Assembly: GCA_020718125.1 (NCBI GenBank)
Contig: DYDC01000003.1
Span: 1-33,542 of the forward strand
Direction of reading: 5' to 3'
From: Methylacidiphilum sp.
GTDB taxonomy: Bacteria; Verrucomicrobiota; Verrucomicrobiia; CAIQCK01
Length of the DNA: 33,542 bases
A program made the position numbers and the translations under genes. Within the stretch, counting starts at the first letter, position 1, and each line of letters opens with the position of its first letter. Positions 1-7,172 of this stretch are shown one piece after another. A model generated the notes under the pieces. It was not told the origin of the DNA. It worked only from the letters and a program-made list of their open reading frames with translations, and did no database searches.

Positions 1-35
1 CGTTCGGCGTAGGCGATGAGGGCTTGCAGCATCAT
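1..35 (-). CDS. cas8c: Cas8c (Csd1) N-terminus, cut by the window edge
   Basis: Only the first 11-12 codons are visible, reading MMLQALIAYAER. This matches the usual N-terminus of type I-C Cas8c/Csd1 proteins (M-L-Q-A-L followed by an aromatic or charged helix). Cas8c is the large Cascade subunit that recognises the PAM. The ATG at 33-35 overlaps the stop of cas5c as ATGA; a second ATG follows at 30-32. Position right after cas3 and cas5c is the canonical type I-C order, so cas7, cas4, cas1, cas2 and the array would be expected beyond the left edge. The call rests on the few residues plus context. Confidence 0.7.
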   Translation of the reverse strand, partial: MMLQALIAYAE

Positions 36-745
36 GGGGCGCCTCCAAGTTGCTTTTTGACTTCGCTCCAGTCGGGCACTGTCAACACGCCGCCCTTGAG
101 CGCGGCGCGGAAGAAGGTGATGCGCGGGTCGGGCTTCTCGATCTTGCCGGGGTCATGCATCTGGTCGAGGTCGAACACGTCGTAGAGCATCAGGCCAAGC
201 TCAGTGTCGGGGTTCGGGTTTGGCTCGACCCGCATGGCGACCTCGTCGGCGAGTTCAAAGTGTGCGGGGAACTCGCGGCAACCGAAGCAGGGCTGGGTGA
301 AGCATTGGCCCTTCTCGGCGCGGCGCTGAAACATGGCGAGGTATTTCACGAGCGAGTCGGGACTGTCGTCCTCGTCGCCTGCGGGCGACTTGCGGCGCGG
401 TTGATTAGCCAGCGGCGTCAGTTCGAGGCCGGCCTCGATGACATACTCGACATCGCGCAACGCGAGTGTGTTCCGTTGAGTGCGATCCTCGTCTGCCAGC
501 AGCGGCTCCGGGTTGCGTGGCGACAGACGGGACTTGACCTCATTGCGCCGGAAGGCGAGGAAGCGGATCGGTTTCTTGACGGCGATGCGGCGGACGCGCC
601 AGCGGAACTGCGGCCGGTAGAGGATGGTTTCCAGCAGGCCGCGCGCGGCGCTGGGCGTGATGACCGGGTAGCTCACGCGCTCGACTTTCATTTCGGGGCG
701 GGTGAAGCAGGCGAGGTCGCCCCAGGTTCTCAGATGAACAATCAT
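32..745 (-). CDS. cas5c: CRISPR-associated protein Cas5, type I-C (Cas5c/Cas5d)
   Basis: This 237-residue protein has the family-typical N-terminus: a short beta strand, then WGDLACFTRPEMKVERVSYP, then a P-S-A-A-R-G-L-L helix, and then the RRNEVKSR segment near residue 68-75. In type I-C systems Cas5c is the endoribonuclease that processes pre-crRNA and stays on the crRNA 5' handle in Cascade, replacing Cas6. That role is family knowledge; I cannot map the active-site residues with certainty. The ATG is at 743-745, 19 bases after the cas3 stop, and its stop overlaps the cas8c start. The length fits the family and no lesion is visible. No Cas6 gene is seen nearby, which is consistent with type I-C. 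Confidence 0.93.
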   Translation of the reverse strand: MIVHLRTWGDLACFTRPEMKVERVSYPVITPSAARGLLETILYRPQFRWRVRRIAVKKPIRFLAFRRNEVKSRLSPRNPEPLLADEDRTQRNTLALRDVEYVIEAGLELTPLANQPRRKSPAGDEDDSPDSLVKYLAMFQRRAEKGQCFTQPCFGCREFPAHFELADEVAMRVEPNPNPDTELGLMLYDVFDLDQMHDPGKIEKPDPRITFFRAALKGGVLTVPDWSEVKKQLGGAP

Positions 746-764
746 GGTTTCCTAAGGTTGGACA

Positions 765-2996
765 TCAGCATATCAACTCATCGGCGCCCGGATGGCAGGC
801 ACCGAGGTCGTTATCGTAGTTGGAGTTCCAGACGTAGAAGTTCCAGCCGTCGGCGGGCTGAAAGACCCAGGCTCTGGCCAGCGCGTCCAAGAACTCGCCT
901 TGGTAGAGGTTTACGGAGAACCGTTGAGCGCGGCGGCATTCGTCGGCGGTCAGGTGTTTCTCGCGGCGGAGTTTCTCGGCCAGTTCCGCGCCTTCGTCCC
1001 ATTTGACCAAGACGGCGCGCGTCTCGTCGCCAACCAGCCGGCATTCCTCAGCCGCCTTTGGAAAGTCGAACGCCTTGCTTGCGGCAAAAACTGGGTCAGC
1101 ATCGGCCGAGTCGCGACCAAGCAGCGAGTAAAGCTCGGCGAAATACTTGGCGTAGGTTTCCGGCTGATGCAACGGCGCGCCCGGATGCCGGGCCAGAAAC
1201 TCCTCGGTTTTCGCCGCGGCAACCTTGTAGGCACCGTGAGGCGTGCCGCCGTCGGCTGGGCGAAAAACAATGACCGGACGCGGTTCGGGATGGCGTCCTT
1301 CGCGGTTGCAGCGGCCCGCAGTCTGGACGATGGAATCGAGCGGACCAAGCGCCCGAAAGGCGGTCGGAAAGTCAACGTCCACACCGGCTTCGATGAGTTG
1401 AGTGGAGACGAGCCGCACGGGCAGGCCGCCAGCCAATCGCTCGCGAATGAGATTCAACTTCTCCTGACGATGCGCCGGACAAAGGCGGGCGGAGAGGTGG
1501 AAACGATTGTCTGGCGGCAACAGCCGAAACAATTCGCGCGCGTCCTTCGTGGTGTTGACGACACAGAGGGCTTGCGGATGCCCTGCAATCTTCGCCGCGA
1601 TTTCCGACCACGAGACGCGCTGGTCCGCGGCGGGCAACTCGATGCTTGTGCGGCGCATGGTTTCGGCCATCGCCGAGGGCGCGGATGAAATCTCGGTTGG
1701 TTCCCATCCGTAAGGCAACGCAGCCTTCGCAGCGGTAAAAGCCGGTTGCGTTGCGGTCATGAAGACCGCCGTGACGCCGCAGGGTTCCTGCGCCAGCAGC
1801 CGCACAGCCGACAGCAGCGACGGAACAAGCCGGGGTGGCAGCGTCTGGACTTCATCGAACAGAACCACTGAACGAGCGACGTTGTGCAGCTTGCGGCAGT
1901 CGGAGGGCCGGTTCGAAAAAAGGCTTTCAAAGAACTGGACGCTCGTGGTGACGACGAGTGGCGAGGCCCAGTTTTCGGCTGCCAACCGGGCGCGGCGCAG
2001 TCGTTCCTCCTCGGCGTCCTTGCCTTTGTCCTCCTTCCGCTCGCGCGGCGCGACGGCGCTGTGGTGTTCCAGGACGTAATCCGGCCCAAAGACCGGTTCG
2101 AACAGTTCACGGAACACACGAGCCGTCTGCTCGATGATGCTGGTGTATGGAATGACAATGATAACGCGGCGGAACCGGCGCGGATCATCGGCAGGCAGCG
2201 TCGCGTTGTGGCGGCTGATGTGTTTGAGCGCGAACGCAAGCGAACCGAGCGTCTTGCCGCTACCCGTGGGCGCGGTGAGCGTGAACAAGCCGGGCGGCTT
2301 CCCGGCAGCGGCAAGGCAGTCGGTCAAAAGTTGGCGGCGAAGTTGGTTGATGGGGCCGTCGCAGGGTTTTGCATCAAGAACGGCAAGAAGGCGATTCAAA
2401 GCCTTTGCCTCCTGCAATTGCGGCACCGAACGGGATGCAACTGCAGAAGCGTCGAAATGCCGCTCCGTGTCAAGAAAGTCAGCGTCCACAAGGCAACTGA
2501 AAAGCATCCGTGTGCGGAGTGCGTTGGCGAAATAATCTTTCGCCAATGGCGGTAACTGCGGTGGCAAAGACAGTCCGTCCGCAACAAGACGCGCGACAAG
2601 GCCGTCAATATCCTCCGCGCAGCCCGTGTGCTCCTGCCACCGGTCGGGTCGCACTGCGAGTTGCCTGGTTTGCGCAAAGTCCGTCGCCGCCGGCAGACCG
2701 GCATGATGTCCGTCCACACCATAGGCGACGAGCGCAGCCTTGAAATGTTCCATCGCGAGGACAGCGCCACTGACCCAATGGTTGATCCCGTGAATGGAAG
2801 GATTGTGAAGACGCTGCTGAAACCGCAACGCATACTTGCCGAGATCATGAAGCAGGCCCGCGACCTCGGCTTCGGCTTCCGCACCAAACACCGCGGCAAA
2901 ACCACGAGCGAGTGCGGCTACGGCGCGCAGATGCTCAGCCAGCGGCTGTGGCTCCCCGAGGTCGTTGGCGCTGTGTGCCAGATAGGTTGCAGACAC
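765..2996 (-). CDS. cas3: CRISPR-associated helicase-nuclease Cas3 (HD + DEAD/DEAH helicase)
   Basis: The 743-residue protein is a fused Cas3. The N-terminal HD nuclease shows His22, the His50-Asp51 pair (LLHDLGK), His73 and His97-His98 (DGHHAGLP). The SF2 helicase follows: Walker A TAPTGSGKT near residues 241-249, Walker B DEVQ at 381-384, motif III MTATQ, then STQLIEAGVDVDFP and the motif VI QTAGRCNREGR. Cas3 is recruited by Cascade bound to target DNA, unwinds it and degrades the displaced strand. The start is GTG at 2994-2996, preceded by a strong AAGGAGG four to five bases upstream. It is the first gene of the operon, followed at 19 bases by cas5c. All key motifs are present, so it should be active. 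Confidence 0.96.
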   Translation of the reverse strand: MSATYLAHSANDLGEPQPLAEHLRAVAALARGFAAVFGAEAEAEVAGLLHDLGKYALRFQQRLHNPSIHGINHWVSGAVLAMEHFKAALVAYGVDGHHAGLPAATDFAQTRQLAVRPDRWQEHTGCAEDIDGLVARLVADGLSLPPQLPPLAKDYFANALRTRMLFSCLVDADFLDTERHFDASAVASRSVPQLQEAKALNRLLAVLDAKPCDGPINQLRRQLLTDCLAAAGKPPGLFTLTAPTGSGKTLGSLAFALKHISRHNATLPADDPRRFRRVIIVIPYTSIIEQTARVFRELFEPVFGPDYVLEHHSAVAPRERKEDKGKDAEEERLRRARLAAENWASPLVVTTSVQFFESLFSNRPSDCRKLHNVARSVVLFDEVQTLPPRLVPSLLSAVRLLAQEPCGVTAVFMTATQPAFTAAKAALPYGWEPTEISSAPSAMAETMRRTSIELPAADQRVSWSEIAAKIAGHPQALCVVNTTKDARELFRLLPPDNRFHLSARLCPAHRQEKLNLIRERLAGGLPVRLVSTQLIEAGVDVDFPTAFRALGPLDSIVQTAGRCNREGRHPEPRPVIVFRPADGGTPHGAYKVAAAKTEEFLARHPGAPLHQPETYAKYFAELYSLLGRDSADADPVFAASKAFDFPKAAEECRLVGDETRAVLVKWDEGAELAEKLRREKHLTADECRRAQRFSVNLYQGEFLDALARAWVFQPADGWNFYVWNSNYDNDLGACHPGADELIC

Positions 2997-3033
2997 GACA
3001 CCTCCTTCGGTTCCCGTCTCTCGTTATGGGCGC

Positions 3034-3061
3034 ATCATACCCCGGCGAGCCTTGAAGACAA
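3034..3061 (-). promoter_or_regulatory. Predicted promoter of the cas operon
   Basis: On the minus strand a -35-like TTGTCT (3056-3061) is separated by 16 bases from a -10-like TATGAT (3034-3039). It lies about 40 bases before the cas3 GTG, with a clear ribosome binding site between them. The -10 matches the sigma-70 consensus at five of six positions; the -35 is weaker. This is a pattern-based prediction only. Confidence 0.45.
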
Positions 3062-3088
3062 CCCTGTTGTTCGGAGTTGCCGCTGTCG

Positions 3089-3116
3089 TTTGACACGCCC
3101 CCTCGCGGCTGTCAAA
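3089..3116. promoter_or_regulatory. Inverted repeat TTTGACA-N14-TGTCAAA upstream of the cas promoter
   Basis: A perfect 7-bp dyad with arms at 3089-3095 and 3110-3116 lies directly upstream of the predicted cas -35 box. A further TTGACA at 3151-3156 repeats one arm. Arms about two helical turns apart suit a dimeric DNA-binding protein, so an operator is possible. The spacer is too long for a typical terminator and there is no T tract. Function is inferred from symmetry and position only. Confidence 0.35.
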
Positions 3117-3166
3117 ACTCTTTAGGGCGCTGTCGGAACTCGGGCGCAACTTGACACCCGCGCCAA

Positions 3167-3351
3167 GTCCCGAAAGGGACGGTCGAGAATAGCCCGGCGT
3201 TTCAACGCTGGGTGGGCTGGCAACAAGGGACAAGACCCGTCAGGGGCGGCAGAATCCGACTCATGCAACGCGGCCTTCTGTCGTCCCTACGGGACTCTGC
3301 CATCACGGGCGGCTGTTTCTTGCTCAGCGTGCCGCTGACCGTCCGGCGGTC
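3167..3351. repeat. Cluster of short hairpins, probable dispersed intergenic repeat element
   Basis: Four short inverted repeats sit close together in the gene-free stretch between cas3 and the antitoxin: GTCCC-GAAA-GGGAC at 3167-3180, CCCGGCGT-TTCA-ACGCTGGG at 3193-3212 (one G-U pair), GTCCC-TAC-GGGAC at 3283-3295, and GACCG-N5-CGGTC at 3337-3351. The first and third share the same stem. Short plus-strand open frames run through here but have no coding features, recognisable domain or ribosome binding site. The layout resembles dispersed hairpin repeats seen between genes in large bacterial genomes, but only one copy is in this window, so 'dispersed' is an inference. Confidence 0.4.
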
Positions 3352-3480
3352 TGCGGTTCGCCGCGCCCTATGGCCGATGCGCGACGTTTGTATGTCCCCG
3401 GCGTAGAAAAGGCAAGCGGAACGAAGGGGATCCACAAACTCCTCGCCAAATTCGCGGCAGGGCGGTAATTTTCGCCCGTC

Positions 3481-3720
3481 ATGACAAAGCTGACGGCCCA
3501 TTTCGACGGACGAGTGTTGGTGCCGGAGCGTCCGGTGAGTTTGCCGACGGATTGCCTGCTCGAAGTGCGGGTAACACCGCTGCCACCGGATGCCCGCGCT
3601 GAATCTCCGCTGTCGAAACTGGCTGCGCTGGCGCGGCGGTTTCCTGCCAATCCCCAGTCGCCCGGCGACGCCGCTGCTCAACATGACCACTACCTCTACG
3701 GCACGTCCAAGAAGGCATGA
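3481..3720 (+). CDS. Antitoxin of a PIN-type (VapBC-like) toxin-antitoxin pair
   Basis: A 79-residue protein starts with a short beta-rich segment (LTAHFDGRVLVPERPVSLPT), like small antitoxins that pair with PIN toxins, including the AF2212/DUF104-like group. The C-terminal half is polar and Ala-rich (residues 40-79), as expected of a flexible toxin-binding tail. Its stop overlaps the start of the PIN gene as ATGA (3717-3720), the usual arrangement for translational coupling. A small inverted repeat GGGCG-N8-CGCCC (3460-3477) lies immediately before the ATG and could be the autoregulatory operator. No Shine-Dalgarno motif is evident. The family name is tentative; the antitoxin role follows mainly from size and position. 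Confidence 0.65.
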   Translation: MTKLTAHFDGRVLVPERPVSLPTDCLLEVRVTPLPPDARAESPLSKLAALARRFPANPQSPGDAAAQHDHYLYGTSKKA

Positions 3721-4120
3721 TCCTGCTCGACACCGGCTACCTGATCGCCTTGTTCGATGCCAACGATGCGTTGCACGACCGGGCGATGGCTTGGTCAGAA
3801 CGGATTGACGAACCGTTGTTGGTAACCGAGCATGTGCTGTGGGAAACCGTGAACTATTTCTCCTCCCCCGCCGACCGTTCAAAGGCTCACGCGCTAATCG
3901 AGCACATCCGTTCCGAACCCGCTTGTGAAATCGTATGGCAAACGCCGGATTATTCGAGGCAGGACTGGCGCTGCATCGGGCGCGGCCGGACAAATTCTGG
4001 TCCCTGACCGACTGCATTTCGTTTGTGGTGATGCGGGAGCGCGGCATCCGCCGCGCGCTGGCGTTCGATCAGGATTTCGAGCAAGCAGGCTTTGAGGCGC
4101 TCCTGCGTCGCGACCCTTGA
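3717..4120 (+). pseudogene. PIN-domain toxin (VapC-like) with a -1 frameshift
   Basis: The first frame (from 3717) gives MILLDTGYLIALFDAN with the first catalytic Asp5, then Glu38 and Glu43 in VTEHVLWETVN. After Asp at 3948-3950 homology moves to another frame: codon TTA at 3950 starts LFEAGLALHRARPDKFW, then SLTDC and ALAFDQDF, which carry the remaining PIN acidic residues, ending at 4120. One missing base near 3950 explains the break. Joined, the product would be about 134 residues, normal for a PIN toxin ribonuclease. As written, translation in the first frame continues with unrelated residues to a stop at 4007, giving 96 residues without the C-terminal Asp cluster. The site is not a long homopolymer. 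It is either an inactivated toxin, a sequencing error, or less likely a programmed frameshift. Confidence 0.75.
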
Positions 4121-4224
4121 AATCCCCGGCTGCGGTGAAGCCGTGTTTCGCCGCGCCTTCTGACTGAGGTGCGTCATGGATTTGGAGCTTCCCTCCGCGC
4201 GCGGGTTTGTGGCTTACTAGCGCC

Positions 4225-5397
4225 ATGAAAACTTCCAACTGGTTCCGCATCGCAGTCGGCATGTTGTTCCTGGTCGCGTCGTTCATCCACGGAGAATCCG
4301 CCATGGCTTCAGATTCCTACATCGTTTATTTCGGCACCTACACTCGCTCTGGCGCGAGCAAGGGCATTTACACCTGCCGGCTCGACGCCGACACGGGCAG
4401 GCTCAGCGCGCCCGAACTGGCCGCCGAGACAACCAACCCGTCGTTCGTCGCCATTCATCCCAATCGCCGCTTCCTCTATGCGGTTGGCGAGACGGGGACG
4501 TTCGCCGGCAAACAGACCGGCGCGGTGAGCGCGTTTGCCATTGATCGGGCGACGGCGAAGCTGACGCTGCTGAACAAACAGTCCACCGGCGGTCCCGGCC
4601 CGTGCCACGTGAGCGTGGATCACACGGGCAAGTGTGTGCTCGTGGCCAACTACGGCGGCGGCAGTTGCGCGTCGCTGCCGATCGAGGACGACGGCTCGCT
4701 TGGCGAGGCCGGGTCGGTCATTCAGCATGAAGGTTCCAGCATCAACCCGAAGCGCCAGGCCGGACCGCACGCGCACTCGACCAATGTCTCGCTCGACAAC
4801 CGTTTCGCTTTCGTCGCCGATCTGGGTCTCGACAAGGTGATGATCTACAAGCTCGATCCGGCGAAAGCGACGTTGACGCCGAACGATCCGCCGTTCGCGA
4901 CCGTGCCGCCCGGCTCCGGGCCGCGGCATTTCGCGTTTCATCCGAGCGGGAAGTTCGCCTGCGTCATCAACGAGATGCTCTGCACGGTCACCGCGTTCAG
5001 CTACGACGCGGATCGGGGCGCGCTGACGGCCATCGAGACCGTCTCGACGCTGCCGAAGGGCGAGAGTGTTCAGCCCGGTTACAGCACCGCCGAGGTGCAG
5101 GCGCATCGGAGCGGCAAGTTCCTCTACGGTTCCAACCGCGGCCACGACACGATCGCCGTGTTCACGATTGATCAGGGCAGCGGCAAACTCGCGCTCGTCC
5201 AGAACGAGCCGACGCGGGGCAAGATTCCCCGCAACTTCGGCATTGACCCGACTGGTAAATGGTTGCTGGCGGCGCACCAAAACAGCGACAACGTCGTCGC
5301 CTTCTCCATCGACCCGGAGACCGGCAAGCTCAAGCCGACCGGGCAGAGCATCCCGGTCGCCGCGTCGGTGTGCGTGAAGTTTATGAAGGCGGAGTGA
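4225..5397 (+). CDS. Exported lactonase-family beta-propeller protein (6-phosphogluconolactonase-like)
   Basis: The 390-residue product begins with a signal peptide: MKTSNW, a hydrophobic core to about residue 20, then polar residues up to about 28. The rest is a run of propeller blades with the lactonase (YbhE/Pgl) family hallmarks: VYFGTYTR, NPSFVAIHP, GGPGPCHVSVD, VANYGGGS, GPHAHSTNVS, GSGPRHFAFHP, STAEVQAHRSGKFLYGSNRG and a C-terminal IPRNFGIDPTGKWLLAAHQ. Family members cleave sugar lactones such as 6-phosphogluconolactone. The signal peptide points to a periplasmic or secreted lactonase, so the true substrate is unknown. An ATG at 4207 is possible, but 4225 gives the cleaner signal sequence. 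It is a stand-alone gene between the toxin-antitoxin remnant and a radical SAM fragment. Confidence 0.9.
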   Translation: MKTSNWFRIAVGMLFLVASFIHGESAMASDSYIVYFGTYTRSGASKGIYTCRLDADTGRLSAPELAAETTNPSFVAIHPNRRFLYAVGETGTFAGKQTGAVSAFAIDRATAKLTLLNKQSTGGPGPCHVSVDHTGKCVLVANYGGGSCASLPIEDDGSLGEAGSVIQHEGSSINPKRQAGPHAHSTNVSLDNRFAFVADLGLDKVMIYKLDPAKATLTPNDPPFATVPPGSGPRHFAFHPSGKFACVINEMLCTVTAFSYDADRGALTAIETVSTLPKGESVQPGYSTAEVQAHRSGKFLYGSNRGHDTIAVFTIDQGSGKLALVQNEPTRGKIPRNFGIDPTGKWLLAAHQNSDNVVAFSIDPETGKLKPTGQSIPVAASVCVKFMKAE

Positions 5398-5435
5398 CGG
5401 AGAGAACCCGGAAGGGCGTGGTCCGCAGAGCGCCG

Positions 5436-5455
5436 CCCGCTTCCTGACGGGTTTT
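5436..5455 (+). terminator. Weak terminator-like hairpin after the lactonase gene
   Basis: CCCG (5436-5439) can pair with CGGG (5448-5451) and is followed directly by TTTT (5452-5455), about 40 bases after the lactonase stop. The stem is only four pairs, so this is a weak candidate. Confidence 0.25.
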
Positions 5456-5466
5456 CCTGATGCTGC

Positions 5467-5640
5467 ATGAGCGAGCCGGCTTTATTGCGAATCCACGCCT
5501 TCATCCCCCGCAGCCGGGCCAACGGGCCGGGGACGCGCGCGGTGGTTTGGACGCAGGGTTGCTCGCTGGGATGCCCCGGTTGTTTCAATCCCGCGACACA
5601 CCCGTTTGACGGCGGCGAATTGGTTTCCGGGCGAGAGTCT
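5467..5640 (+). pseudogene. N-terminal fragment of a radical SAM activase (NrdG-like, single 4Fe-4S cluster domain)
   Basis: The first 58 or so residues match the start of 4Fe-4S single-cluster radical SAM proteins related to anaerobic ribonucleotide reductase activase. They include LRIHAFIPRSRANGPGTRAVVWTQG followed, in segments, by the cluster motif CSLGCPGC (CX3CX2C) and FNPATHPFDGGEL. After about 5640 the similarity ends and the open frame runs to 5832 in sequence that looks unrelated and crosses the 3' end of ftsZ. The GGEP motif, the rest of the barrel and the SAM-binding residues are absent, so the product cannot work as a radical SAM enzyme. It looks like a 5' remnant left by a deletion. 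Confidence 0.75.
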
Positions 5641-5742
5641 GTTCTCCAAAGGATGCTGATTGTGATTCTGGGCCACCGAAGGCGATTCCGCAAGGTTTGG
5701 ACGGAAAACTCTCAACTGCCCGGGCATCCCGGCGAGTATCCA

Positions 5743-5772
5743 GCCGGTGTTCACCCCAAGGTCAACACCGGC
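5743..5772 (-). terminator. Hairpin just downstream of ftsZ
   Basis: A perfect 9-bp inverted repeat GCCGGTGTT / AACACCGGC (arms 5743-5751 and 5764-5772, 12-base loop) lies about 35 bases after the ftsZ stop at the end of the dcw operon. There is no T tract on the minus strand, so it would be a non-classical terminator or a 3'-end stabiliser at best. Confidence 0.3.
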
Positions 5773-5806
5773 GTCACGTCTCCGCACATCCGATGTGCTC
5801 GCGCTC

Positions 5807-7126
5807 TCAGAGTTTTACCTGCGCGATCTTGATGCCGCGGCGGAGGAACGTGGGCAGGTCAAGGTCTTCGCCGTCATAAACGGTCGGCTCGATCTTGTCG
5901 AACCGGCCCTTGATGTTGACATCGAGGCCGAGGGTCTGTTGCTTGGCGCGCTCGCGCTTGCCGGTGGCGGCCTTGCCGGCCACGCGATCGAGGAATCGCG
6001 CGACGGGACGAGGAGTCGAGCCTGCCGCCACTGGAGGAGCGGGAGCAGGGAGCGTGACAACAGGCTCGCTTGGGGATTTTTCAACGAAGGGGGATGCGGC
6101 CAGATCGCGCTCGGACGGCAGCGGACTGGTGACGGCGGCGCCCGGCGCGCCGCGCGAGGCGACGACCAGCATCGAGAGTCTTCCGGTAAAGTTCTCGTCA
6201 ATCGCCGCGCCCATGAAGATGTGCGGGTTCAGCGTGGCTTTCTTGCGGATGGCGGAGACGGCGCGCTGGACTTCCGCGAGGCCGAGATCGGGACCACCCA
6301 CGAGGCTGACGAGAATGGTCTCCGCCTCGGCGATGATCGCGCCGCCATCGAGCAGCGGGCTGTTGAGCGCCGCGAACGCCGCCGCGGACGCCTTGTCGTC
6401 GCCCTGCCCTTCCCCGATGCCAAACACGGTCCCGTCGTGCCGGCCTTCGAGGGCGCGGCGCAGGTCGTTGAAGTCGAGATTGATGAGGCCTGGCTTGGTC
6501 AGCATCCGCCAGATGCCGCGCACGCCGTCGGCCAGCAGGTCGTCGGCGACACGGAACGCGTCGAGCACGGTGGCGTGTTCTCCAGCCAGCCCAAACAGTT
6601 TGTCATTCGGCACGCACACGACCGCGTCGGCCACGCGCTTGAGTTCGTCGAGGCCGGCGGCGGCCTGGTCGCGGCGGCGGTCGCCCTCAAACTCGAACGG
6701 CAGCGTCACAAACCCCAGCGTGAGCGCGCCGGCCTGTTTCGCCATCTGGGCGATGAACGGGCTGGCGCCGGTGCCGGTGCCACCGCCGAGGCCGGCGGCG
6801 ATGAAAACGAGATCGGTGCTCTTGACCAGTTCCGCGACGCGGTCGCGGTCCTCCATCGCGGCCTTCCGGCCAACGCCGGGGTCGCCGCCCGCGCCGAGGC
6901 CGAAGGTGGTCTTGATGCCCAACTGGAATTTCTCCCCGCAGAGCGACATGGAGAGCGACTGCGAGTCGGTGTTGATGGCAACGAGATGCGGCACGCCGCC
7001 CCCGGATTGGTTCTCCGCGGCGTCGGCCGGGCGCAGTCCGTCCATGGCGATGCGATCCACGGCGTTGCAGCCCGCGCCGCCGACGCCCAGGACCAGAATC
7101 CGGACATTTTTCTCGCGCACGCTCAT
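5807..7126 (-). CDS. ftsZ: Cell division protein FtsZ
   Basis: FtsZ is the tubulin-like GTPase that forms the division ring. The 439-residue product has the N-terminal GVGGAGCNAV loop (residues 14-23), the tubulin signature GGGTGTG (114-120) and the catalytic T7 loop NLDFND (216-221). A proline- and alanine-rich linker precedes a clear C-terminal peptide EDLDLPTFLRR, the tail that binds FtsA and other partners. An insertion of roughly 15 residues (about 31-45, Gly/Asn-rich) separates helix 1 from strand 2, where most FtsZ proteins have a shorter loop. I chose the ATG at 7124-7126 because CGGAGGAAAG sits eight bases upstream; an ATG at 7159 with GGAG before it would add 11 residues. It is the last gene of the dcw cluster, just after ftsA. 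Confidence 0.96.
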   Translation of the reverse strand: MSVREKNVRILVLGVGGAGCNAVDRIAMDGLRPADAAENQSGGGVPHLVAINTDSQSLSMSLCGEKFQLGIKTTFGLGAGGDPGVGRKAAMEDRDRVAELVKSTDLVFIAAGLGGGTGTGASPFIAQMAKQAGALTLGFVTLPFEFEGDRRRDQAAAGLDELKRVADAVVCVPNDKLFGLAGEHATVLDAFRVADDLLADGVRGIWRMLTKPGLINLDFNDLRRALEGRHDGTVFGIGEGQGDDKASAAAFAALNSPLLDGGAIIAEAETILVSLVGGPDLGLAEVQRAVSAIRKKATLNPHIFMGAAIDENFTGRLSMLVVASRGAPGAAVTSPLPSERDLAASPFVEKSPSEPVVTLPAPAPPVAAGSTPRPVARFLDRVAGKAATGKRERAKQQTLGLDVNIKGRFDKIEPTVYDGEDLDLPTFLRRGIKIAQVKL

Positions 7127-7172
7127 GGCACTTTCCTCCGATGGCTTGCTGTGGTTCATCTGGCTCCGTTGC

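Noticed and set aside
3212..3406. Possible 64-residue gene in the hairpin region
   Set aside because: It runs through the inverted repeats, has no ribosome binding site and no coding features; better explained as part of the repeat element.
1..3480. CRISPR array next to the cas genes
   Set aside because: No regularly spaced direct repeat of 25-40 bases was found; the array is expected beyond the left edge after cas2.
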